Shown here: positions 1 through 4,870 of the stretch, in pieces
Layout of the letters: each line of letters opens with the position of its first letter
How positions within the stretch are numbered: position 1 is the stretch's first letter
NCBI GenBank assembly: GCA_938046705.1
Contig: CALIWP010000283.1
Coordinates: forward strand, 1-5,016
Direction of reading: 5' to 3'
Origin: an uncultured Campylobacter sp.
GTDB taxonomy: Bacteria > Campylobacterota > Campylobacteria > Campylobacterales > Campylobacteraceae
DNA: 5,016 nucleotides
The notes under the pieces: generated by a model
The model's database searches: none
The model's input: only the letters and a program-made list of their open reading frames with translations
Told to the model about the DNA's origin: nothing
Made by a program: the position numbers and the translations under genes

Positions 1-2
1 TC

Positions 3-185
3 GCCGCAGAAAAGGATAGAAATGTAAAATACGTCATAGACGTCATGATGTGCGACAACTGGATGACGAAAGAGATCATGTATCGTCTAAACAAAACCTG
101 CGGAGTAAAAATAGACAAATGCTATCCCGATGAAGAGTACATAAACGACGAGATAGTAAATAAACCGAGGGATTTTTTGAATTAA
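3..185 (+). CDS. C-terminal end of an unidentified protein (5' truncated by the window edge)
   Basis: An open frame enters from the left edge and ends at TAA (183-185), giving 60 visible residues, from AAEKDRNVKY to VNKPRDFLN. The other two plus-strand frames are closed within the first 30 bases, so this is the only plus-strand reading possible at the edge. The residues look like real coding sequence: charged, mixed in composition, without the Lys/Phe runs that AAATTT words produce. Visible points are a hydrophobic YVIDVMM stretch (residues 10-16), three cysteines at visible residues 17, 33 and 40, and an acidic patch DEEYINDE (43-50). A Rossmann-like or glycosyltransferase-like C-terminus is possible, but I do not recognise the family and assign no function. 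The gene converges with the amidohydrolase gene, whose stop lies about 300 bases to the right. Confidence 0.7.
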   Translation, partial: AAEKDRNVKYVIDVMMCDNWMTKEIMYRLNKTCGVKIDKCYPDEEYINDEIVNKPRDFLN

Positions 186-271
186 TGTTTTCGTGTTTTT
201 AAAATTTTCGGAGAATTTGAGCAAAATCACACTCCGCACTTGACTATACGCAAAAATAAACCCAAATCTGC

Positions 272-295
272 CAAAGTCGAATTTAACCGACTTTG
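272..295. repeat. Perfect 8-bp inverted repeat, candidate bidirectional terminator
   Basis: The arms CAAAGTCG (272-279) and CGACTTTG (288-295) pair perfectly around an 8-base loop (AATTTAAC). It lies 87 bases past the stop of the plus-strand gene and between two convergent genes, where a two-way terminator is expected. Against a classical intrinsic terminator, no T-run follows directly: on the plus strand the T-run starts at 314, and on the minus strand the following sequence is only moderately T-rich. The structure is seen; the function is inferred. Confidence 0.35.
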
Positions 296-410
296 CGCAC
301 ATCTTTCGCTTAATTTTTTTCCTTCTCGCCGCACAGTTTCGACGACTCTATTCAACCCGCCAAATTTACCAAATTTAAAAGCCGAAACAGACAAATTTAC
401 GTCACCGCGC

Positions 411-444
411 CGGCTCAATCGATAATGAAAAACCGATCAAGCCG
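411..444 (-). terminator. Hairpin downstream of the amidohydrolase gene, possible terminator
   Basis: The arms CGGCTCAATCG (411-421) and CGATCAAGCCG (434-444) flank a 12-base loop. On the plus strand two of the eleven pairs are C/A mismatches. In RNA from the minus strand, which is the direction of the amidohydrolase transcript, both become G-U wobbles, so the 11-bp stem is continuous. It starts 44 bases past the amidohydrolase stop codon. No U-tract follows, so it may be a 3'-end stabilising or pausing hairpin rather than an intrinsic terminator. Confidence 0.3.
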
Positions 445-457
445 AGCGCAAGCGACG

Positions 458-485
458 CAAATTTGTCAAATTTGGTTCAAATTTA
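458..485. repeat. Three clustered CAAATTTR words next to the amidohydrolase stop codon
   Basis: CAAATTTG occurs at 458-465 and 467-474, and CAAATTTA at 478-485. The first two are perfect 8-bp palindromes. The last copy lies three bases from the amidohydrolase stop codon (489-491), and read on the minus strand it is AAATTTG just past the gene's end. The role is unknown; the same word recurs in every spacer of the window. Confidence 0.6.
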
Positions 486-488
486 GCC

Positions 489-1808
489 TCATGCGTCCTT
501 GCCGCTTATCGCGTATGCCGAGCGTAAAAACACGTCCGTGCCAGATAACAGCGCACTCTCGTCAAAATCAAACGCTCCGTTGTGATGCCCAGCGGCGAGC
601 TTGGTGCCGATCATCAGGTAGCCGCTCTTGCCGCCTGCTTTTTGCACGGCGTGCATAAAGTGCGCGAAGTCCTCGCAAGCGCCGAAATTTAGATCCCGCA
701 CGATGAGCTCATCTTTGATAAAAGGCGACTGGCGCGCGGCGCGCTCGTAGATGTCCGTGATCTCCTCGCTACTGTCGCCGCCGCTCGTGCCACCGGCTAG
801 CTTCACGTCGTACTGCACGCCGTACATCTGCGCGACGCCTGCGACGATGTCCATGCATTTTTGAAACATAAATTCATTTAGCTCGGTCGTTTCGCCGCGC
901 GTTTCGCAGGCGATGTAGCCGTTTGGCGCGATGACGTTTCGCCCCTCGCCCGCTCGCAAAACGCCCACGTTTATACGCGTAACTCCGTCGGCATGTCGCG
1001 TTATACCGTGCATAGCTAGAGCCGCCTGAGCCGCGGCTAGCAGCGCGTTTGCCCCTTCTTGCGGAGCGCCCGCCGCATGAGCCGATCTACCAGCGAAGTT
1101 TACGTCAAATTTCGACGTCGCAAGAAGCTTGTTCGTACCGCAAATGATGCCGCCGCTAGTCTTTGCCTGAAAGCCGATGTGACCGCCCAGCAGGTAGTCC
1201 ACGCCCTCTAGTACGCCTGCTTGCTCCATCGGTACGGCACCCCTCGTGCCCTCCTCGGCGGTTTGAAATATAAATCTAAATTTGCCTTTAAAATCGTCCA
1301 AATTTTGCGCGATGAGCTTAGCCATAGCTAGGCCGATCGTGATGTGTCCATCGTGCCCGCAGGCGTGCGTGATGCCGTCTATATCGGCTCTAAAGCCCTC
1401 TTTAAACGGTCTATGCGCCTCATCCTTACTCTCAGTCACGTCCACGCCGTCGATGTCGAATCTAAACGCAAGCGTCTTGCCCGGCCTGCCCGTATCAAGC
1501 TCGGCCACCACGCCCGTGAGCCCATCCTCCATCACGGGCAAAAACTCGCGCTCATCGGCGCTTAGCAGGCTTTTTGCGCGCTCTAGATATTTTTCTTTAT
1601 CTTTCTCACCACCCAGTCCCGCTCTAGCTTCGGGCTTCATTATCTCGCGTCCCATTTTTAGGCTGTAGCCGAGCTTTTTTAGCTCGCTAGCGATCTTTGC
1701 CGTCGTAAAAAACGTGAAAAAACCGGTCTCGGGATGCGAGTGAAAAAACCGCCTATTTTTCACCATTTCGTCTTTTAGCACTTCGACTTTTGCTCCTATT
1801 GCGTCCAT
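489..1808 (-). CDS. abgA: M20D-family metallo-amidohydrolase, p-aminobenzoyl-glutamate hydrolase subunit A-like
   Basis: This 439-residue protein is a zinc- or manganese-dependent amidohydrolase of peptidase family M20D. Visible metal-site motifs in order are FRFDID (115-120), ACGHDGH (149-155, with Cys150 and His152), FQTAEEGTRGA (181-191, with the general-base pair Glu185-Glu186), GGHIG (208-212) and AAGHHN (405-410). RSAHAAG (241-247) marks the lid or dimerisation domain. The N-terminal insertion with GYSLKMGREIMKPEARAGL (47-65), the GLTGVVAELDTGRPG stretch and the C-terminal GTKLAAGHHNGAFDFDE match my memory of E. coli AbgA (about 436 residues) much better than C. jejuni hippuricase HipO (about 383 residues, lacking that insertion). 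AbgA splits the folate breakdown product p-aminobenzoyl-glutamate, in E. coli together with AbgB. No abgB or abgT is present here, so the real substrate may be another N-acyl amino acid. There is no signal peptide, so it should be cytoplasmic. The start has AAGGAG five bases upstream. The symbol records family similarity, not a proven substrate. Confidence 0.88.
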   Translation of the reverse strand: MDAIGAKVEVLKDEMVKNRRFFHSHPETGFFTFFTTAKIASELKKLGYSLKMGREIMKPEARAGLGGEKDKEKYLERAKSLLSADEREFLPVMEDGLTGVVAELDTGRPGKTLAFRFDIDGVDVTESKDEAHRPFKEGFRADIDGITHACGHDGHITIGLAMAKLIAQNLDDFKGKFRFIFQTAEEGTRGAVPMEQAGVLEGVDYLLGGHIGFQAKTSGGIICGTNKLLATSKFDVNFAGRSAHAAGAPQEGANALLAAAQAALAMHGITRHADGVTRINVGVLRAGEGRNVIAPNGYIACETRGETTELNEFMFQKCMDIVAGVAQMYGVQYDVKLAGGTSGGDSSEEITDIYERAARQSPFIKDELIVRDLNFGACEDFAHFMHAVQKAGGKSGYLMIGTKLAAGHHNGAFDFDESALLSGTDVFLRSAYAISGKDA

Positions 1809-1813
1809 TTTTT

Positions 1814-1819
1814 CTCCTT
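1814..1819 (-). promoter_or_regulatory. Ribosome binding site of the amidohydrolase gene
   Basis: Read on the minus strand, AAGGAG is followed by five A and then the ATG at 1808-1806. This is a near-ideal Shine-Dalgarno site and spacing, and it fixes the start used here. It is directly preceded by AAATTTA, part of the word family that fills the spacers. Confidence 0.75.
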
Positions 1820-1854
1820 AAATTTAGAATTTTTATTATTTTTCTTAAAGATAT

Positions 1855-1860
1855 ATTATA
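1855..1860 (-). promoter_or_regulatory. Probable sigma-70 -10 box of the amidohydrolase gene
   Basis: The minus strand carries a perfect TATAAT directly preceded by TG, about 46 bases upstream of the start codon. There is no good -35 hexamer 16-18 bases further up, only AT-rich sequence, which is usual for Campylobacter promoters. This implies the amidohydrolase is transcribed separately from nagZ, with a leader of roughly 40 bases. Confidence 0.55.
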
Positions 1861-2058
1861 CATCAAGATTAATTTTAAAAGCTTAAATTTGAGCCGAATA
1901 ATGATAAATTTAAATCTGATTTTTGCGAGCCAGTTTGTTTGGCGTAAATTTGATTAAATTTACTTTTCTTGCCGTGGATATTTCGGTCGGTTTTAAGACT
2001 GCGATTCGCGCCAAAGCGGTGCGGGTTTGACGAGCTAGGCAGTAAAAATTTGGGCGTT

Positions 2059-2106
2059 AAATTTAAGTTTAAATTTAAAAATGTCGTCAAATTTAAACTC
2101 AAATTT
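2059..2106. repeat. Near-perfect 18-bp AT-rich inverted repeat
   Basis: The left arm (2059-2076, AAATTTAAGTTTAAATTT) and right arm (2089-2106, AAATTTAAACTCAAATTT) pair at 17 of 18 positions around a 12-base loop (2077-2088). The one mismatch (A2065 against C2100) becomes a U-G wobble in minus-strand RNA, the direction in which nagZ is transcribed. It lies about 90 bases past the nagZ stop. Possible roles are an mRNA 3'-end hairpin for nagZ, a cruciform or a protein-binding site. A typical U-tract terminator is not evident. Confidence 0.6.
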
Positions 2107-2127
2107 GCAAAAAAGGCAAATTTGACT

Positions 2128-2147
2128 TCGGTCGCTGCGCGGACCGA
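2128..2147. repeat. Small GC-rich hairpin downstream of nagZ
   Basis: The arms TCGGTC (2128-2133) and GACCGA (2142-2147) enclose an 8-base loop, starting 51 bases past the nagZ stop on the minus strand. The stem is only 6 bp and no U-tract follows, so it is at best a pause or 3'-end structure acting with the larger repeat at 2059-2106. Confidence 0.25.
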
Positions 2148-2198
2148 TAGCCGCAAAATAAACTCCGTGCAAAAGCTCAAATTTGCCCTTCAAGCAGA

Positions 2199-3284
2199 CT
2201 ATTTTAAGCCGCCCTTTAGTTTCATTATTCGCTCGTAGGATTCCTCGATACGCTCTTTTGGTATCTGCTTGGCGCCCACCGCGTCCACGACTAGCTGCGT
2301 GACGAGCTCTGCAGTCCTGCGCCCGTCTATCTTGTAGTCGCTAAAGAGCATCACGTCGCCACCTGCGTTGATAAAGTTTATCACTCTTTCTTGCAGCGTA
2401 AAGTCCTTTAGCCCGCCCATGAGCATGTCGTCGCTGATGACTACGCCGTCAAATTTTAGCTCGCCGCGTAGCAGCCCGTCGATGAGCACAGGCGAGAGTG
2501 AGGCCGGCAGCTCGGAGTCGCGCTGCATGAGGTAGATGTGGCCGACCATTATCATTTTGGCTTCGTTTTTGCGAACCGTGTCAAAATACGGCTTAAGCTC
2601 GGTGTAGTCGAATTTTTCAATCACGACCTTGGCGGTGTGACTGTCGGCCTCGACATTACCGTGCCCCGGAAAATGCTTTATCGCCGCTATCACGCCGCGA
2701 GCCTGCGAGGCCTTCATAAACTCGCTCGCGTACAGCGAAACCTCGTCTATATCGGCGCTAAACGCCCTGCCGCGCGAGCCTATGATAGTGGATTTTGGAT
2801 TTAGCACGTCGGCCACGGGAGCGAAATTTACGTTTACGCCGACATCTTTTAGCTGCTGCGCCATCTTAGCGTAAAGCTCGCCCGCAGCGCCCAGATCAAG
2901 CGTTTTTGCCACCTTTTGCGCCGAGATAAAGGTCTCAAATCCGCTCTTGTCCTTAAATCTCGTGATTTGCCCGCCCTCCTCATCGATAGCGATGAAAATG
3001 CCTTTTTGCGCCTCTTTAAATGCGCTTGTTAGTGCCTTGAGGTTCTTTTTATCCGAAATATTTTTACCCAGTAGCATCACGCCGCCAAAACGCTGGTATT
3101 TGGCCTCCGAGACGGCTTCTTTTGCAGTTTTGGGATCAGAGCCGTTGAAGCCGACCATTATCATTTGAGCTATCATTTTGCGAAGCGTCGGTTTTTCTTG
3201 CGCCTGTACATCGGCGGCGTTTAGCACGGTCGGCAAACCCGCCAAAAACAGTGCCGAAAAAAACGCTGCGATAAATTTTTTCAT
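2199..3284 (-). CDS. nagZ: Glycoside hydrolase family 3 beta-N-acetylhexosaminidase, NagZ-like, with signal peptide
   Basis: This 361-residue protein removes beta-1,4-linked N-acetylglucosamine, most likely from peptidoglycan fragments (GlcNAc-anhydroMurNAc-peptides). It has the single N-terminal GH3 barrel domain of NagZ, without the second GH3 domain. Visible motifs are IDEEGGQITRF (100-110, substrate pocket), NFAPVADV (153-160), IGSRGRAFSAD (168-178), KHFPGHG (203-209) followed by DSH (214-216, the mobile acid/base His-Asp loop specific to NagZ-type enzymes), and VISDDMLMGG (282-291) with Asp285 as the nucleophile. The first 23-28 residues are a signal peptide: MKK, a hydrophobic core FIAAFFSALFLAG, then possible cleavage after LNA (23) or VQA (28). 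E. coli NagZ (about 341 residues) has none and is cytoplasmic, so this version should act in the periplasm. An AAGGA site five bases upstream supports the start. The gene stands alone, 477 bases from gpsA and 390 from the amidohydrolase. Confidence 0.9.
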   Translation of the reverse strand: MKKFIAAFFSALFLAGLPTVLNAADVQAQEKPTLRKMIAQMIMVGFNGSDPKTAKEAVSEAKYQRFGGVMLLGKNISDKKNLKALTSAFKEAQKGIFIAIDEEGGQITRFKDKSGFETFISAQKVAKTLDLGAAGELYAKMAQQLKDVGVNVNFAPVADVLNPKSTIIGSRGRAFSADIDEVSLYASEFMKASQARGVIAAIKHFPGHGNVEADSHTAKVVIEKFDYTELKPYFDTVRKNEAKMIMVGHIYLMQRDSELPASLSPVLIDGLLRGELKFDGVVISDDMLMGGLKDFTLQERVINFINAGGDVMLFSDYKIDGRRTAELVTQLVVDAVGAKQIPKERIEESYERIMKLKGGLK

Positions 3285-3289
3285 ATTTT

Positions 3290-3294
3290 TCCTT
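3290..3294 (-). promoter_or_regulatory. Ribosome binding site of nagZ
   Basis: AAGGA on the minus strand is followed by five bases (AAAAT) and the ATG at 3284-3282. It supports the upstream start, which includes the full signal peptide, over any internal Met. Confidence 0.7.
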
Positions 3295-3308
3295 TTTTGT
3301 TTTTGCGG

Positions 3309-3314
3309 ATTTTA
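3309..3314 (-). promoter_or_regulatory. Possible -10 box of nagZ
   Basis: The minus strand reads GTGTAAAAT here, a five-of-six match to TATAAT, 24 bases above the nagZ start codon. There is no recognisable -35 hexamer. The short leader is compatible with the ribosome binding site at 3290-3294. AT-rich DNA makes such matches common, hence the modest confidence. Confidence 0.4.
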
Positions 3315-3761
3315 CACTATTTTGGATAAATTTAAGGACTTTGAGCGGGATTTGGAGCGAGCCAATGCAGAGCAAGTCGGTACTAATTTCGCGTTTCACG
3401 TTGCAAATCTCTATTTTGCAATCCATATCATCGTTTGCGGTATCATATGTCTTTGCAAAATTTTTTGCTACAACGTTTGCGAGTAAATTTGAGATATTTT
3501 TGGCGATTGACGCTGGGTACTTTTTTGTTTTGCTTTTTGCTTTGTCGGTTAAAATTTTTGAGCCGTCACAAAAAAACAACATAAATCATATCGGCAGATA
3601 ATGGCATTAAAATTAGCGTTTTAAAATTTGACGGATGCAGAAGTCTGCAAATTTCGCATAAATTTGTAACTATTTAAATTTTTAATCTAGTCTCAAAAGG
3701 CAAATCGCAGTCTTTAAAACACAATTCACCTTTAGCGCAAAGTACGCACTTTAGCCAAATT

Positions 3762-4652
3762 TTATTTTTTACTTAGTAGATCTCTCAGGCTTTCTTGCAC
3801 GTCTTTGCCGCGCAGCATCGCCGCGACCTCATTTACTATCGGTGTATAGATGCCCTTGCCGGCGGCGATCTTTTCTATCGCATAGGAGGTATCCACGCCC
3901 TCAGCGACCTCGCCTAGATCGTTTAGGATTTTATTAAGGCTCTCGTTTTTAGCAAGTCCCAAGCCTACGCGGTAGTTGCGCGAGAGCACCGATGAAGCCG
4001 TGAGAAAGAGATCGCCCGCTCCGCTAAGACCTAAAAACGTCTGCTGCTGCGCGCCGAAATACTCGCCAAATCTCGCCATCTCGACAAGTCCGCGCGAAAT
4101 GAGGCTGGCACGAGCGCTGTTACCAAGCCCGAGTCCGTCGCAGATACCGCCCGCGATAGCGATGACGTTTTTATAGGCACCCGCGATCTCGGCACCGATA
4201 ACGTCGATGCTAGCGTAGGCTTTGATATTTTGCGGGAAAAGCCCTGAAATTTCGCGCGCAAGGGCTTCGTTTTTAGAATTTACCACTAGCGCGCACGGAA
4301 GGTCGTTTTGTATCTCTTTAGCAAAGCTCGGTCCCGATAAAAAGGCCAAATTTGACGTATCTACGTGCTGTTCGTAAATCTCGTCTAAAAAACGAAGGCT
4401 GGAGGTTTCGATACCCTTTGAGGCGACTAAAATTTTCTGTCCGAAGTTTTTAAAATGCTCTTTTAGCCAGCCGCTAACGGACTGAGAAGGTATGGCAACG
4501 ACGAGCAGATCGCGCTTTAGCGCCTCCTCTAGGCCGACAAAATGCACGCCTTCAAGCTGTCTGCGCGAGCTAATGACGCAGTCGTTTTTTTGCGAAAGCG
4601 CATGAAAAAGCGCGCTACCCCACTTCCCCGCTCCAATGATGGCTATTTTCAT
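3762..4652 (-). CDS. gpsA: NAD(P)H-dependent glycerol-3-phosphate dehydrogenase
   Basis: GpsA reduces dihydroxyacetone phosphate to sn-glycerol 3-phosphate in the cytoplasm, supplying the backbone of membrane phospholipids. The 296-residue length fits epsilonproteobacterial GpsA and is shorter than the roughly 339 residues in E. coli. Motifs in order are the Rossmann dinucleotide loop IGAGKWGSAL (6-15), VVAIPSQ (51-57), SKGIE (78-82), LSGPSFAKE (105-113), AYKNV (159-163) with catalytic Lys161, GLGNSARASLISRG (175-188), GLSGAGDL (208-215), SRNYRVG (224-230) and VAEGV (249-253). The whole domain set is intact. The start is fixed by the nucleotide-binding motif, which must begin within a few residues of the N-terminus. 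Its ribosome binding site is poor: only GAG within an A-rich run, five bases before ATG. It follows gatB on the same strand after a 217-base spacer that contains a probable gatB terminator, so it probably has its own promoter. Confidence 0.96.
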   Translation of the reverse strand: MKIAIIGAGKWGSALFHALSQKNDCVISSRRQLEGVHFVGLEEALKRDLLVVAIPSQSVSGWLKEHFKNFGQKILVASKGIETSSLRFLDEIYEQHVDTSNLAFLSGPSFAKEIQNDLPCALVVNSKNEALAREISGLFPQNIKAYASIDVIGAEIAGAYKNVIAIAGGICDGLGLGNSARASLISRGLVEMARFGEYFGAQQQTFLGLSGAGDLFLTASSVLSRNYRVGLGLAKNESLNKILNDLGEVAEGVDTSYAIEKIAAGKGIYTPIVNEVAAMLRGKDVQESLRDLLSKK

Positions 4653-4679
4653 TTTTTCTCTTTTTTGTGATTTACGTTT

Positions 4680-4685
4680 ATTTTA
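4680..4685 (-). promoter_or_regulatory. Possible -10 box of gpsA
   Basis: The minus strand reads GTTAAAAT, containing TAAAAT, about 28 bases above the gpsA ATG. A TTGCGA at 4706-4711 resembles a -35 box, but the 20-base spacer is too long, so only the -10 is called. A terminator after gatB would make a promoter in this spacer necessary. Confidence 0.35.
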
Positions 4686-4688
4686 ACT

Positions 4689-4822
4689 AAATTTGACCGG
4701 CCCACTCGCAAGCTCAGGCCTTACTTTTGCGAAAATTAAACAACTTAAATTTGACCGCGCTGGCCATCTCTATAAAACAAAAAAATGGCGCTATAAATTT
4801 AATTTCTGGGCCAAATTTGACC
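4689..4822 (+). repeat. Three direct copies of AAATTTGACC in the gatB-gpsA spacer
   Basis: The 10-mer AAATTTGACC occurs at 4689-4698, 4747-4756 and 4813-4822, all in the same orientation, with start-to-start distances of 58 and 66 bases. The first two share the longer TAAATTTGACCG. The copies sit in the only upstream region of gpsA, so a regulatory role is conceivable, but the core AAATTTGA is common in all spacers of the window. Confidence 0.6.
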
Positions 4823-4823
4823 C
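4808..4823 (-). repeat. 16-bp near-palindrome after the gatB hairpin
   Basis: GGGCCAAATTTGACCC is a palindrome except for one symmetric C/A pair. In minus-strand RNA that pair is a U-G wobble, giving a 6-bp stem with an AAUU loop. It lies directly past the stronger gatB hairpin and could extend its 3'-end structure, or be a palindromic binding site for a dimeric regulator upstream of gpsA. Confidence 0.4.
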
Positions 4824-4831
4824 GAAAACAC

Positions 4832-4861
4832 GCGTCGCCAAATAACGCTAAAAGGCGACGC
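4832..4861 (-). terminator. Probable gatB terminator
   Basis: Perfect 8-bp arms GCGTCGCC (4832-4839) and GGCGACGC (4854-4861) enclose a 14-base loop. The hairpin starts nine bases past the gatB stop codon and, on the minus strand, is followed by GTGTTTTCG, a short U-rich run. Position, stem strength and the U-run support an intrinsic terminator. The U-run is short, so some read-through into gpsA is possible. Confidence 0.6.
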
Positions 4862-4870
4862 AAGTCAAAT

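Larger units (their letters stand above)
186..488. other. Convergent intergenic spacer
   Basis: This 303-base spacer lies between two genes that point at each other. Short frames of about 60 codons exist on both strands, but they overlap each other, lack ribosome binding sites and resemble nothing I know. What it does hold is a perfect 8-bp inverted repeat (272-295), an 11-bp inverted repeat that is fully paired only in the minus-strand RNA (411-444), and a cluster of AAATTT words (361-368 and onward, then 458-485). A run of seven T at 314-320 lies on the plus strand about 20 bases past the first hairpin. The likely role is two-way transcription termination, but no canonical hairpin directly followed by a U-tract is present. 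Confidence 0.6.
1809..2198. other. Spacer between nagZ and the amidohydrolase gene, rich in AAATTT words
   Basis: This 390-base spacer holds the amidohydrolase ribosome binding site and -10 box at its left end. Further right are six exact AAATTTGA/TCAAATTT octamers (starting at 1885, 1946, 2087, 2099, 2118 and 2177), an 18-bp inverted repeat (2059-2106) and a small GC-rich hairpin (2128-2147). Frames on either strand here encode Lys-Phe or Asn-Leu alternations created by the AAATTT words, not a credible protein. The GC-rich middle (about 1990-2040) matches no tRNA or RNA family I can recognise. Confidence 0.6.
3285..3761. other. Long spacer between gpsA and nagZ, no convincing gene
   Basis: This 477-base spacer carries the nagZ ribosome binding site and -10 box at its left end. 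Between about 3340 and 3600 open frames coexist on both strands: a plus-strand frame from a TTG at 3341 to 3601 (86 codons, rich in Phe, Ile and Ser) and a minus-strand frame from 3582 into nagZ (Lys/Asn-rich). Neither has a well-placed ribosome binding site or a recognisable domain; the plus frame has AAGGA only two bases before its TTG. From 3601 to 3761 the DNA is AT-rich, with AAATTT words and small inverted repeats at 3636-3649 (TGCAGA/TCTGCA, 2-base gap) and 3739-3752 (AAAGT/ACTTT). A decayed gene is possible but not shown. Confidence 0.5.

Noticed and set aside
87..302. Minus-strand frame of 71 codons with a hydrophobic C-terminal stretch
   Set aside because: It lies mostly antisense to the better supported plus-strand coding end (3-185), has no ribosome binding site, and its hydrophobic end is the mirror of a charged coding region.
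473..485. GGTTCAAATTT resembling a tRNA T-loop
   Set aside because: There are no matching acceptor, D or anticodon arms around it; it is one of the many CAAATTT words.
1282..1668. 128-codon plus-strand frame
   Set aside because: It is antisense to the motif-rich part of the amidohydrolase, Ser/Pro/Leu-rich as expected of a shadow frame, with no ribosome binding site.
1875..2238. Overlapping frames on both strands (KFKFKFK-like on plus, NLNLNL-like on minus)
   Set aside because: The repetitive protein patterns are produced by AAATTT words. The plus frame runs into the 3' end of nagZ, and neither has a ribosome binding site or domain.
3136..3582. 148-codon minus-strand frame overlapping the nagZ start
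   Set aside because: Its last third is out of frame with the nagZ signal peptide region, it has no ribosome binding site and no recognisable domain; treated only as a curiosity of the spacer.
3636..3649. TGCAGA-AG-TCTGCA inverted repeat as an operator
   Set aside because: It is short, isolated and far from any promoter I can identify; it is mentioned only in the spacer description.
3739..3752. AAAGT/ACTTT hairpin 10-25 bases past the gpsA stop
   Set aside because: A 5-bp stem rich in A-T pairs with no U-tract on the minus strand is too weak to call a terminator.
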